DNA from: Methanobacteriota archaeon | GTDB taxonomy: Archaea; Halobacteriota; Syntropharchaeia; DAOWMC01 | Length of the DNA stretch: 9,819 nt | Reading direction: 5' to 3' | NCBI GenBank assembly: GCA_030643285.1 | Contig: DAOWMC010000019.1 | Coordinates: forward strand, 1-9,819 | Shown here: in pieces, positions 1 to 5,955 of the stretch | Numbering within the stretch: the stretch's first letter is position 1 | Layout of the letters: every line of letters starts with the position of its first letter | Notes under the pieces: model-generated | The model's input: the letters and a program-made list of their open reading frames with translations, nothing else | What the model was told of the DNA's origin: nothing | The model's database searches: none | Position numbers and translations under genes: made by a program

Positions 1-1
1 A

Positions 2-733
2 TCCAAAATTACAATTGCAGCAGATGGAAAAAACTATACTGTTGTGAAAAAATGAGGTATCGCAGAAAAGGGGGACTTTTTAAATTTTAAAGAGTACGAG
101 CTTTTAGGAGTAAAAAAAGATACGGATAGATACAAGCAAATAATTCTTAGAAAAGAATTTGCCCCCGGTCACGCTGCCTGGATTTACCTGGTCACAAAAT
201 CACATATATTCTTTGGGACTGCTATACTTGAATCAAAGGCAAAAGGAACAATCCATGATTATGTAGAACAGTCATGGAAGACCAAAATGATATCGGATAA
301 ACTTAATAATGCAAGGTGCATCGAGGAGCATATTGGTTTTATACCCGCATCGGGGCCGCTTGAAAAGACATACGGTGACGGGATAATGGCAATAGGCGAT
401 GCTGCCGGACAGACCGATCCGGTCGCTTCTGAAGGTATAAGATATGCAATGATCTGTGGTGAAATTGCAGGAAAAATCGCCTCGGATGCGGTAAGCCAGG
501 AAGATTTCAGTAAAGATTTTTTATCCAAATATGAGGCTGAATGGAAACAAAAAGTTGGAAAAAATTTTGAGTATTCCATGGTTGCAAGAAAGATTCTTAA
601 CAGATCGACAGATAGTATGATAAACATGGTTTTCAAACCATTAAAAAGAAGTGAATCAACTCTTGATGGGTTTAAAAATGTATTAAGGACAGGAAAATAC
701 CCAGAAAGCGATTTACCATTCTTTAAAAAGTAA
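2..733 (+). CDS. Geranylgeranyl reductase family FAD-dependent oxidoreductase, C-terminal part, with in-frame TGA
   Basis: The 5' end lies outside the window. The readable frame starts in the FAD-domain segment AADGKNYTVVKK, meets a TGA at 53-55, and continues open with GIAEKGDF for 226 codons to TAA at 731-733. Family marks after the stop are the FAPGHAAWIYL stretch (compare PGGYAWIFP-type sequences) and the second FAD-contact motif GDAAGQTDPVASEGIRYAM. In archaea this family saturates the geranylgeranyl chains of membrane lipids or reduces related isoprenoids, at the membrane with a reduced flavin. The TGA falls inside the conserved ADGxNSxVRKxxGI region with no frame loss. That suggests a nonsense mutation or sequencing error, or less likely a recoded codon, since TGA ends other genes here. 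The PIN gene starts on the base after the stop. The family call is solid; whether the gene is functional is open. Confidence 0.82.
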
Positions 734-1105
734 ATGAAAGTAATATTAGATACAAACGCATTGATTCTTTCAGCAGAGTTTGGGATAGACCTCTTCTCTG
801 AATTAAGTAGATTGAATTTTGAGGAAATTTTTGTCCCAAAGGCAGTCATAAGAGAGTTAAAAGGGCTTTCAAAGAATCTAAAAGGTCAGAAAAGAACGGC
901 ATTGAATGTAGCAATATCTTTTTTGGACAGGTGTAAAATTGTTGAGGTTGATGGTGACGCCGATGACGTCATCCTAAAACTGGCAAAGGAAAAAGATGCT
1001 GCTGTGTTCACTAACGATAAAGAATTGAATCAAAAGCTGGTAAAAGCTGGTGTGTCTGTAATAATCATTCGACAAAAAAGGTATCTTTCATTTGGAAAGA
1101 TATAA
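734..1105 (+). CDS. PIN-domain ribonuclease-like protein (VapC9/Fcf1-like)
   Basis: This is a 123 aa single PIN domain. The N-terminus is VILDTNALIL (D6, N8), followed by the acidic residue in VIRELKG (E41), the GDADDVIL stretch (D77/D78) and the late acid in VFTNDKEL (D95). These are the usual Mg2+/Mn2+ ligands of PIN nucleases, so the active site looks complete. The length and the RELKGLSKNLKG segment resemble the stand-alone archaeal PIN proteins grouped with VapC9 and Fcf1/Utp24, which are thought to act in RNA processing rather than as toxins. No antitoxin gene is adjacent. The ATG abuts the TAA of the upstream reductase (TAAATG) and no Shine-Dalgarno is visible, so expression is probably by translational coupling. 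The exact RNA substrate is unknown. Confidence 0.85.
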   Translation: MKVILDTNALILSAEFGIDLFSELSRLNFEEIFVPKAVIRELKGLSKNLKGQKRTALNVAISFLDRCKIVEVDGDADDVILKLAKEKDAAVFTNDKELNQKLVKAGVSVIIIRQKRYLSFGKI

Positions 1106-1108
1106 ATA
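1101..1108 (+). promoter_or_regulatory. TATA box for the coiled-coil membrane protein
   Basis: TATAAATA overlaps the stop codon of the PIN gene. A start of transcription about 26 bp downstream would fall near 1130, leaving a short leader that contains a G-rich Shine-Dalgarno-like run (1136-1141) before the ATG at 1145. Confidence 0.5.
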
Positions 1109-1144
1109 TTAATAAATCAAGGATAATATAATGTTGGGGGTAAC

Positions 1145-1909
1145 ATGGCAAGCGAACGGGATGACAGGGAAAAATGGCTTAGGGAAGAACAAGATAGGTT
1201 TTTAGAGGAGATCAGACCTCTTGTTAAGATTGGTAATTCCGAAGAGGCAGTTAAAAAAATTGATGCTGCTTCCGAATTGGGCGATGAGTTGGATCATATA
1301 GTCGTTTTAAATGAATTGGACCAAAAGATCAATGAATTAAACAGAGATCTTGAAAGAGGGGAGTCTTCCAGACGGATGGAATTAGAATTAGAGCAGGATA
1401 AATTAATAAAGGACATTGAACCTTCCATTGATATGAAAGATCTGGATGCTGCCATCAAACAGATAAGGATGGCTTCAAAGATAACAGAAGATCTGAATAA
1501 GCTTGGAAATGGCGATCTTAAGGCAAAAATCAAAGAATTGGAAGTAAGAAAAGAAGAAGAGATATCCGCCTTTAGGGAAGGGAAAACCCCTGAAGAAGCA
1601 ACGATAATTGAGGAGGCAGCAGAGTATGTGTACTCGGGGCAAGCCGATAAAGAAATAATGGAATCTTTGGATGCTTTGACTTCAATATCCGAGGAGTATG
1701 AAACTTCTGGCATCGTTCCGGCATATGAACAAATGGCGATGGCTGATTCGGATTATAAGCTTTTCTGTACAATATTAGGTGTACTTTGTTCTATCGTTGG
1801 AGTATCATCTCTTATGTTTGCTACTGATCTGGCGCTTCCTTTGATGGGAATTGGATTTGTACTGCTGCTACTGTTTGATATCATCCCAAGATACGTGCTC
1901 AAAAGGTGA
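1145..1909 (+). CDS. Coiled-coil protein with internal duplication and two C-terminal membrane helices
   Basis: This 254 aa protein matches no family I recognise. Residues 1-200 are charged and helical with no predicted signal peptide. Two copies of a roughly 53-residue unit are visible, offset by 68 residues: EQDRFLEEIRP (15-25) matches EQDKLIKDIEP (83-93), and AVKKI (35-39) matches AIKQI (103-107). The C-terminus has two hydrophobic stretches, about 206-226 and 230-246, followed by a basic tail RYVLKR, giving a tail-anchored hairpin with a large soluble domain that is probably cytoplasmic. It has its own TATA box and lies just upstream of the two Cys-rich peptide genes on the same strand, but a separate TATA box lies between them, so a shared job is not demonstrated. 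Function unknown. Confidence 0.82.
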   Translation: MASERDDREKWLREEQDRFLEEIRPLVKIGNSEEAVKKIDAASELGDELDHIVVLNELDQKINELNRDLERGESSRRMELELEQDKLIKDIEPSIDMKDLDAAIKQIRMASKITEDLNKLGNGDLKAKIKELEVRKEEEISAFREGKTPEEATIIEEAAEYVYSGQADKEIMESLDALTSISEEYETSGIVPAYEQMAMADSDYKLFCTILGVLCSIVGVSSLMFATDLALPLMGIGFVLLLLFDIIPRYVLKR

Positions 1910-1919
1910 ACGAAAAGGT

Positions 1920-1930
1920 TTTTATATAAA
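1920..1930 (+). promoter_or_regulatory. TATA box for first Cys-rich peptide gene
   Basis: TTTTATATAAA lies 10 bp after the stop of the membrane protein gene, preceded by a purine-rich BRE-like stretch (CGAAAAGG). The expected transcript start is near 1950, giving a leader of about 14 nt that contains the weak Shine-Dalgarno GGTTGA before the ATG at 1964. A dedicated promoter supports the small ORF being a gene. Confidence 0.55.
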
Positions 1931-1963
1931 AGGATGATAAACAGGTAAGGGGTTGAGCAACAG

Positions 1964-2092
1964 ATGGAAAAATTAAGACTCGAAGTAAGAAAGTTAGAGG
2001 ACAGAAAAACCAAGCAGGGTAGTTTCAGTGATGTCACCTGTGCCGAGGCAATGGTCTGGTGTATGGGATGCCCATTTTGTTCCTGTTCGTAA
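1964..2092 (+). CDS. Small Cys-rich peptide 1, candidate RiPP precursor (42 aa)
   Basis: This gene encodes a 42 aa peptide with a charged helical N-terminus (MEKLRLEVRKLEDRKTKQG, residues 1-19) and a neutral Cys/Ser-rich C-terminus with C26, C33, C36, C39 and C41, ending CPFCSCS. The N-terminus aligns without gaps to that of the next small ORF: 9 identities in the first 17 residues (M1, L4, L6, K10, L11, E12, R14, T16, K17), several by synonymous codons, which argues that both are translated and selected. A conserved leader with a divergent Cys/Ser/Thr core is how ribosomally made, post-translationally modified peptides look. The leader loosely recalls the LELQxLExR of class III lanthipeptides. 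Alternatives are a small zinc or Fe-S peptide (CxxCxxCxC). It has its own TATA box and a 3' stem-loop. Modification class and activity are unknown. Confidence 0.6.
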   Translation: MEKLRLEVRKLEDRKTKQGSFSDVTCAEAMVWCMGCPFCSCS

Positions 2093-2125
2093 AATGGGTG
2101 AGTAAAAGAAAAAAGAATCTTTTTT
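2071..2125 (+). terminator. Stem-loop and T-run at the end of peptide 1 gene
   Basis: An 8-bp perfect inverted repeat, CCCATTTT (2071-2078) and AAAATGGG (2091-2098), encloses a 12-nt loop and spans the stop codon at 2090-2092. About 10 nt later comes AAAAAAGA-A-TCTTTTTT (2109-2125), whose T-run is a plausible archaeal terminator. The two together could end the first peptide transcript or protect its 3' end, allowing unequal levels of the two peptides. Confidence 0.4.
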
Positions 2126-2157
2126 AACTTAAAAGGATTATGGATTATATAAGGTGA
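2122..2157 (+). promoter_or_regulatory. Candidate promoter and ribosome site for second Cys-rich peptide
   Basis: The stretch holds a weak AT-rich box (TTTAACTTAAAA, 2122-2133) and a better TATA-like sequence (ATTATATAA, 2144-2152). The second is too close to the GTG start at 2164 to give a transcript that includes the start, so the first is the better placed of the two. GGTGA at 2153-2157 is a good Shine-Dalgarno six bases before the GTG and decides this start codon. Confidence 0.35.
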
Positions 2158-2163
2158 ATACGT

Positions 2164-2313
2164 GTGAAAGAACTTGAATTGAAAATTAAGAAATTGGAAT
2201 CAAGAGATACCAAGGAAACAGGTTGTACATGCTGCAATTGTCTGACTAAACCGGACTCATTTCAGTCTTTATTAAATATCGTTATGGATGCCTTGTCTCT
2301 GTGCTGTTCTTAA
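2164..2313 (+). CDS. Small Cys-rich peptide 2, candidate RiPP precursor (49 aa)
   Basis: This gene encodes a 49 aa peptide starting with GTG behind a clear GGTGA site. The leader MKELELKIKKLESRDTKETG (1-20) is homologous to that of the preceding small gene. The remainder is unrelated in sequence: CTCCNC at 21-26, a roughly 20-residue hydrophobic/Ser stretch, then a terminal LCCS, so six Cys in all (21, 23, 24, 26, 47, 48). Both peptides end in Cys-Ser. Leader conservation with core replacement is the mark of paired precursor peptides of one modification system, as in two-component lanthipeptides or azole peptides. No LanM/LanKC, YcaO, radical SAM, transporter or leader peptidase gene is in the window, so the maturation enzymes would have to act from elsewhere. 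The gene converges on the 95 aa minus-strand gene with a 20 nt gap. Confidence 0.6.
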   Translation: MKELELKIKKLESRDTKETGCTCCNCLTKPDSFQSLLNIVMDALSLCCS

Positions 2314-2333
2314 CCGCATAAGACATCTTTTGA

Positions 2334-2621
2334 TTACTCGTCTTCAAACTCGACCTCAACAGCTTTGGTTATCAGATCTTTCATATGGTCGACAAGCTTT
2401 AGAGCCCCCTCTTTGTCATGGGGTAGCGTAATAGACCATCTTGCCCAGTTAGTCTCCAGCTTATCCCCCTCACTACTTTGTACCCAATGCTTCTCCAAGG
2501 AGATGAACTTACCATACTGGCCCTCTTTTATAAAACACCTTAGAACCTGCCTTGGTGTCTCGTCCTCGTTTGTGATGAGTACTTTATACCCAATATCTTT
2601 CACGGTTGTTATGCTTGCCAT
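2334..2621 (-). CDS. Small conserved-looking hypothetical protein (95 aa)
   Basis: I do not recognise this 95 aa protein. It reads as a run of beta strands (YKVLITNED, RQVLRCFIKEG, KFISLEKHWVQ, WARWSITLP) followed by one amphipathic helix (KEGALKLVDHMKDLITKAV) and an acidic tail EVEFEDE. A curved sheet plus helix with aromatic and basic residues is reminiscent of small PC4/Whirly-like nucleic-acid binding folds, but that is only a shape-based guess. It is the last gene of the atpD-DUF22-pyrH cluster, starting 9 nt after the pyrH stop, with its Shine-Dalgarno (AGGTG) overlapping that stop. There are no cysteines other than C29 and no membrane segment, so it is probably a soluble cytoplasmic protein. 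Confidence 0.8.
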   Translation of the reverse strand: MASITTVKDIGYKVLITNEDETPRQVLRCFIKEGQYGKFISLEKHWVQSSEGDKLETNWARWSITLPHDKEGALKLVDHMKDLITKAVEVEFEDE

Positions 2622-2630
2622 TTATCACAC

Positions 2631-3308
2631 CTACTCGCTTTCTATAACATCGGTTCCATTATGTTTTTTTGATACGGCATGGAGGATGTTTTCAGGTTGA
2701 TTACCATCAATGATAGTTGTTGGAATTTTAGACCTTTCAATGATCTTTGCGGCAACAGGATCCATTATAGAGGTAGAACCTGCTTTCATATGGGTCTTAA
2801 TTACAATTTCAATCAACTGCTCCGGGGTGATTTTATCAAACTTTTTAGCACCCGGATTTAATTTTGGATCGGAATCGTATACCCCATCTGTAGATGTTGC
2901 TTTTATGAGTAAACCCGCCCCAACATACTCTGCCAAAATTGCTGCAACAGCATCTGTTGTGTATCCTGGGCTTACACCACCCATTACAATAACTTTCCCT
3001 GGCTCCATCACTTTTTTTGCATCCCTGTAATCCAAAGGTGGCTCCGGATATGCACTTCCCGAAAGTGCGGAAATTAGCAATCTTGCATTCATTTTTGTTG
3101 CGTCGATACCCATCAGGTCGCAACAAACCTCATTTGAGCCAAACCCCCTGGCTATTTCAATATATTCCTTGGCCGTTCTACCACCACCAACTACAACAAA
3201 GACCATGTTCTTCTTTGCAACCTTTTTAATTGCCGCTGCAACCATTTCCAGCTTATTCGGTTCTGGTGGCGTGATTACCGACCCTCCAAGCGATATTACA
3301 ATTATCAT
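2631..3308 (-). CDS. pyrH: UMP kinase (archaeal type)
   Basis: This 225 aa protein is the usual length for archaeal UMP kinase. It phosphorylates UMP to UDP with ATP in pyrimidine nucleotide synthesis, in the cytoplasm. Amino-acid-kinase fold motifs are in order: the N-terminal glycine loop ISLGGSVI (5-12), GGGRTAKEYI (41-50) for phosphate and UMP binding, GGVSPGYTTDAVAA (110-123), and the nucleotide-site segment TSTDGVYDSDPK (138-149). The ATG follows a GGGTGA site. The stop is TAG, showing that TAG is an ordinary stop in this genome. It lies 36 nt after the DUF22-like gene and 9 nt before the next gene, consistent with one operon. Confidence 0.96.
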   Translation of the reverse strand: MIIVISLGGSVITPPEPNKLEMVAAAIKKVAKKNMVFVVVGGGRTAKEYIEIARGFGSNEVCCDLMGIDATKMNARLLISALSGSAYPEPPLDYRDAKKVMEPGKVIVMGGVSPGYTTDAVAAILAEYVGAGLLIKATSTDGVYDSDPKLNPGAKKFDKITPEQLIEIVIKTHMKAGSTSIMDPVAAKIIERSKIPTTIIDGNQPENILHAVSKKHNGTDVIESE

Positions 3309-3344
3309 TTCACCCTTAACATATAATTCAATATATCTTAAATT

Positions 3345-3731
3345 TTATCCACTGATGGGTTCTACTGGCATTAAAGTAACAACACCGACCAGATCCCCTT
3401 TTTTTATTTCACCGTCGATTCCGGCAACAAACAGACAGTGATCTGCGCTTCTTTCGTTTTCGATTGGCATTGCAATCTCTTCGCCTATCGCAATTACAGC
3501 TCCAACAATGTTTCTTTCATACGGGCACAGGCTAATCAGATTATTTGGTGATATCTTTATCTCTTTAATCTTTAATGGCTTCGAATCGCCTGATTTGAAC
3601 TTTTTATCTTCTGCTGCAATCAGATACAGAAGCTTACCCATGACCCCACCAATCTTAAAGTCAAACTCTTTTAATAACCTTTCATGAACCTCTGCCCTGA
3701 TCTGGCTAACTCCATGCACTATATTAGCCAT
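3345..3731 (-). CDS. DUF22-like protein
   Basis: This soluble 128 aa protein looks like the archaeal DUF22 family, best known from methanogens and relatives. The resemblance is from memory, in the stretch LKIKEIKISPNN through IGEEIAMPIENERSADHCLFVAGIDGEIKKGDLVGVVTLMP. The family has no established function. It appears mostly beta-stranded, with a terminal module (GEIKKGDLVGVV) that recalls a small barrel. It starts 6 nt after the atpD stop, and the Shine-Dalgarno GGAGGT is embedded in the last codons of atpD, so the two are almost certainly co-transcribed and translationally coupled. Location beside atpD and pyrH suggests a housekeeping role but does not define it. Confidence 0.72.
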   Translation of the reverse strand: MANIVHGVSQIRAEVHERLLKEFDFKIGGVMGKLLYLIAAEDKKFKSGDSKPLKIKEIKISPNNLISLCPYERNIVGAVIAIGEEIAMPIENERSADHCLFVAGIDGEIKKGDLVGVVTLMPVEPISG

Positions 3732-3737
3732 ATCAAA

Positions 3738-4391
3738 TCAAACCTCCGCTACTGCTTTTTGATTCAGAGCCGCTTTAATCTTCTTCAGTCTTGAGAAATT
3801 CTCCCTTTCCATTTCTTCAAGCCTCATTGAGATATATTTGGAGGTTGCCCCTAGCCTTGGCACGATTATATACTCAAGCGCATTTACCCTTCTTTTGGTC
3901 TTTTCAACTTCAGTTGCCAATCTCTTAACGGTCTCCTCAATTTCTGCCAGTTTGATTATCATCTCTAGCGCATCTTCAAAGCTTCCTGCACACCGGTCAA
4001 CCGTTGCGGATGTATCCACAAGTCCATACCCCCTACTTATAACGTTTCTTCTAAGATCCCCCACTTCGATAACAGGAACCTTAACTCCCATAATATTTCT
4101 TGTGTCAAAATCCATTGGAATCTCCTGGGAGGTGGTAAACGATATCTGGCGCACAGGTTCCACCCCGAGCATGGATTGAGACATCAATAAGTTATCATGT
4201 GCATCCTTTAACATGCCCTCCACCTCTTTTCTTGCACCTTTAACCTCTTCGACAACACCCAAAAACTCGGAGATTAAAGCATCACGCTTCTCTTTAAGTA
4301 GTTTATGACCTTTTTCAGCCAATTTTACCCTTCTGTTTAATTTCAAAAGCTCCATTCTGGTGGGGCTAATCCCTTCAATTATGTCCGACAT
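3738..4391 (-). CDS. atpD: A-type (V/A-type) ATP synthase subunit D
   Basis: This 217 aa protein forms the central rotor stalk of the archaeal ATP synthase, coupling rotation of the membrane ring to the A3B3 catalytic head. The N-terminal signature ISPTRMELLKLNRRVKLAEKGHKLLKEKRD (8-37) is diagnostic. Long N- and C-terminal helices (about 5-75 and 135-205, with RRVNALEYIIVPRL near 166-179) form the antiparallel coiled-coil shaft, and the middle globular part contains ISRGYGLVDTSATVD. Length and ends match the family. It is oddly placed: the other ATP synthase subunits are not next to it. The upstream neighbour is an RFC subunit, and the gene has its own promoter region. It is the first gene of the atpD-DUF22-pyrH-unknown cluster. 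Confidence 0.95.
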   Translation of the reverse strand: MSDIIEGISPTRMELLKLNRRVKLAEKGHKLLKEKRDALISEFLGVVEEVKGARKEVEGMLKDAHDNLLMSQSMLGVEPVRQISFTTSQEIPMDFDTRNIMGVKVPVIEVGDLRRNVISRGYGLVDTSATVDRCAGSFEDALEMIIKLAEIEETVKRLATEVEKTKRRVNALEYIIVPRLGATSKYISMRLEEMERENFSRLKKIKAALNQKAVAEV

Positions 4392-4502
4392 GGATGATCT
4401 CCATTTTCACTTTTCCACTTTATAATCGGTTATTTGACTATTGCATATATCTCTTTTTCTAAATAGGTTTATAACAGTAAGGATAAATGCATCGATTAAT
4501 CA
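4392..4502 (-). promoter_or_regulatory. Promoter region of the atpD operon
   Basis: Read on the minus strand, this 111 bp gap has two TATA-like boxes: GATTATAAAG (4418-4427) and TTATAAAC (4465-4472). The first would start transcription near 4397, giving an almost leaderless mRNA. The second would start near 4442 and leave a leader containing the GGAG ahead of the ATG. The rfcS stop is at the right edge. This makes the atpD cluster transcribable independently of the rfcS cluster. Confidence 0.45.
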
Positions 4503-5519
4503 TCATATAATTACGTCTTTAAACTTGAAGGCCATCTCCTCCAGATGTATGCGATCATTGAGGCCGTATCTAATCTTTTGGTCAGCATCACTTACATAAA
4601 TCAGCAACTGGGCCATCTTACGATCGGATATTCCACTTTTTAAAATGGCATTTTTTACCTGCGAAAGGATTTGTTCACCTAAAAAACCCTGATTGATCAG
4701 CAGGTTATCTATTATATTTCGTACACCTATAAAATTCCCTTTAAATGCATGCTCAATCAGTTCTGCGGCATCCTTTGCATTCATCATCTTCACAACCTCA
4801 AAAACCGTTTGTGAGTCCACAACAGGATTAACTGTAGAGGCGGCCTGAAGCGTGTTAATCGCCCTTTTTACATCACCTTCCGAGACAAAGGCCAACGCAT
4901 TGATCCCCCCCTCAGCAATTTTTATATCCTCCCTGTCTGCTATCTGACCAATCAACATAGATATTGACTCATCAGATACACGTTTAAAATGCAAACTTAA
5001 ACATCTGGATCTCAATGGAGATATAAGCTTTGATTGACTGGATGTTTCAAAGATAAACCTTGAAGTCCGATTAAACTTTTCCATCATTCGTCTAAGGGCA
5101 TGTTGAGCATCCGTAGGAAGCGATTCTGCATTGCTAAAGAATATAATTTTAAAATCGGTATTTATAGGGGCCAAACTCGCATATTCACCGATTACATCTT
5201 TGAATATTTCGATAACTGACTTGTATTCACTGTAAAAACGATGAAATCTTTTTTCTGATCTGAGATACCCTTTCCCCCGCTCAAAAAAGTCCGAAGCATC
5301 GAGGTGTGCCAAATTTTCATCCCAATAGTCGCCGTACAGCTCCCGCGATATGATGTATGCCATAGATGTTTTTCCAGTTCCACGTTTCCCGTAAAATAAA
5401 AGATTTGGCAGGTTGTGGTTTTTCACATAAGACCTGAGGTAGTTCACCACATTCTTTTGATCGAGGATATCCTCAAATTTTCCTGGTCTATACTTTTCAG
5501 ACCATAATTCCACAGCCAT
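4503..5519 (-). CDS. rfcS: Clamp-loader (replication factor C) small-subunit paralog with altered Walker B
   Basis: This 338 aa AAA+ protein begins with the RFC box MAVELWSEKYRP. It has Walker A GKRGTGKT (44-51), a DASD segment (74-77), AQHALRRMME (138-147) and the arginine-finger SRC motif (171-173). A C-terminal helical collar follows, with GDVKRAINTLQ in the lid. RFC opens the PCNA ring and loads it on primed DNA. Unlike canonical small subunits, Walker B reads IIFFSNAESL where LDEAD is expected, and sensor 1 has SSQSK in place of the NYSSK type. It also has an insertion after DASD (about 78-100). Its own ATPase is therefore probably dead, while the SRC finger can still serve a neighbour. 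The ATG at 5519 has GGTGG just upstream and is preferred to the GTG at 5528. It is last in the cluster with the VOC and zinc-ribbon genes. Confidence 0.88.
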   Translation of the reverse strand: MAVELWSEKYRPGKFEDILDQKNVVNYLRSYVKNHNLPNLLFYGKRGTGKTSMAYIISRELYGDYWDENLAHLDASDFFERGKGYLRSEKRFHRFYSEYKSVIEIFKDVIGEYASLAPINTDFKIIFFSNAESLPTDAQHALRRMMEKFNRTSRFIFETSSQSKLISPLRSRCLSLHFKRVSDESISMLIGQIADREDIKIAEGGINALAFVSEGDVKRAINTLQAASTVNPVVDSQTVFEVVKMMNAKDAAELIEHAFKGNFIGVRNIIDNLLINQGFLGEQILSQVKNAILKSGISDRKMAQLLIYVSDADQKIRYGLNDRIHLEEMAFKFKDVII

Positions 5520-5544
5520 CTTAACCACCAGATAATCCGATCTC

Positions 5545-5928
5545 TCAGGTCTTTTCTTTCACCTCAAACAGATTCCCATCAAAATCTTTTATAAACAGGT
5601 AAATATCATTTTTTCCTTTTGGTAATTCGATCATATCAACATTCATCTCTGCACATCTTTTGATCAGCGCTTTTTTATCTTCAACCTCCAAACAGACATG
5701 GTCAAATTTCTTTTGAATCTTTTTACCCTCCGCCAAAAATATCTCGAATTTTAGCCTATCATTTCCATAATCCAGCACCTTGCATTCGCCATCAAGGCCA
5801 AATAGATTCTTCACAAGTTCCGGCGGGACCATAAAGGACCGAATCATATTTAATCCCAGAACCTCTTTATAGAACAAATCACATTTTTTTTCCGAACTGC
5901 ATGTCAACGCAACGTGGTTTAACATCAT
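5545..5928 (-). CDS. VOC (glyoxalase/dioxygenase fold) family protein
   Basis: This is a single-domain protein of about 127 aa with the two beta-alpha-beta-beta-beta modules of the vicinal oxygen chelate fold. The first module opens with LNHVALTCS and has KCDLFYKEVLGLNMI; the second opens with FDHVCLEVED and ends FIKDFDGNLFEVKEK. The His of NHVAL, the Glu of LKFEIFL, the His of FDHVCL and the Glu of LFEVKE sit where metal ligands do in this superfamily, so a metal site appears possible. Members include glyoxalase I, methylmalonyl-CoA epimerase and antibiotic-resistance proteins, and the sequence does not separate these. The ATG at 5928 follows GGTGAT at the right distance and is preferred to a longer TTG start at 5952. 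Gaps to both neighbours are under 30 nt, so it is in an operon. Confidence 0.8.
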   Translation of the reverse strand: MMLNHVALTCSSEKKCDLFYKEVLGLNMIRSFMVPPELVKNLFGLDGECKVLDYGNDRLKFEIFLAEGKKIQKKFDHVCLEVEDKKALIKRCAEMNVDMIELPKGKNDIYLFIKDFDGNLFEVKEKT

Positions 5929-5955
5929 ATTTATCACCTTTACCATATTCAACTG

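Noticed and set aside
287..733. Taking the reductase as a short 148 aa gene starting at the ATG at 287
   Set aside because: Sequence upstream of 287, back through the TGA to the window edge, is family-like (AAWIYL stretch, AADGKNYTVV), so 287 is an internal Met and not the gene start.
259..849. Long 196 aa minus-strand frame under the reductase and PIN genes
   Set aside because: It is a shadow of two well-supported plus-strand genes, rich in Ser/Ile as expected for an antisense frame, and has no recognisable family or ribosome site.
734..1105. PIN gene as a toxin of a toxin-antitoxin pair
   Set aside because: No small antitoxin-like ORF lies next to it. The preceding gene is a lipid-pathway reductase, and the sequence resembles the stand-alone VapC9/Fcf1-like group.
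2144..2152. ATTATATAA as the promoter of the second peptide gene
   Set aside because: A transcript from it would begin about 10 nt downstream of the GTG start, so it cannot serve the full gene unless the start lies further in. The weaker AT box at 2122-2133 is better placed.
5519..5528. GTG start at 5528 for the RFC gene
   Set aside because: The GTG falls inside the GGTGG ribosome site of the ATG at 5519, which directly begins the conserved WSEKYRP segment.
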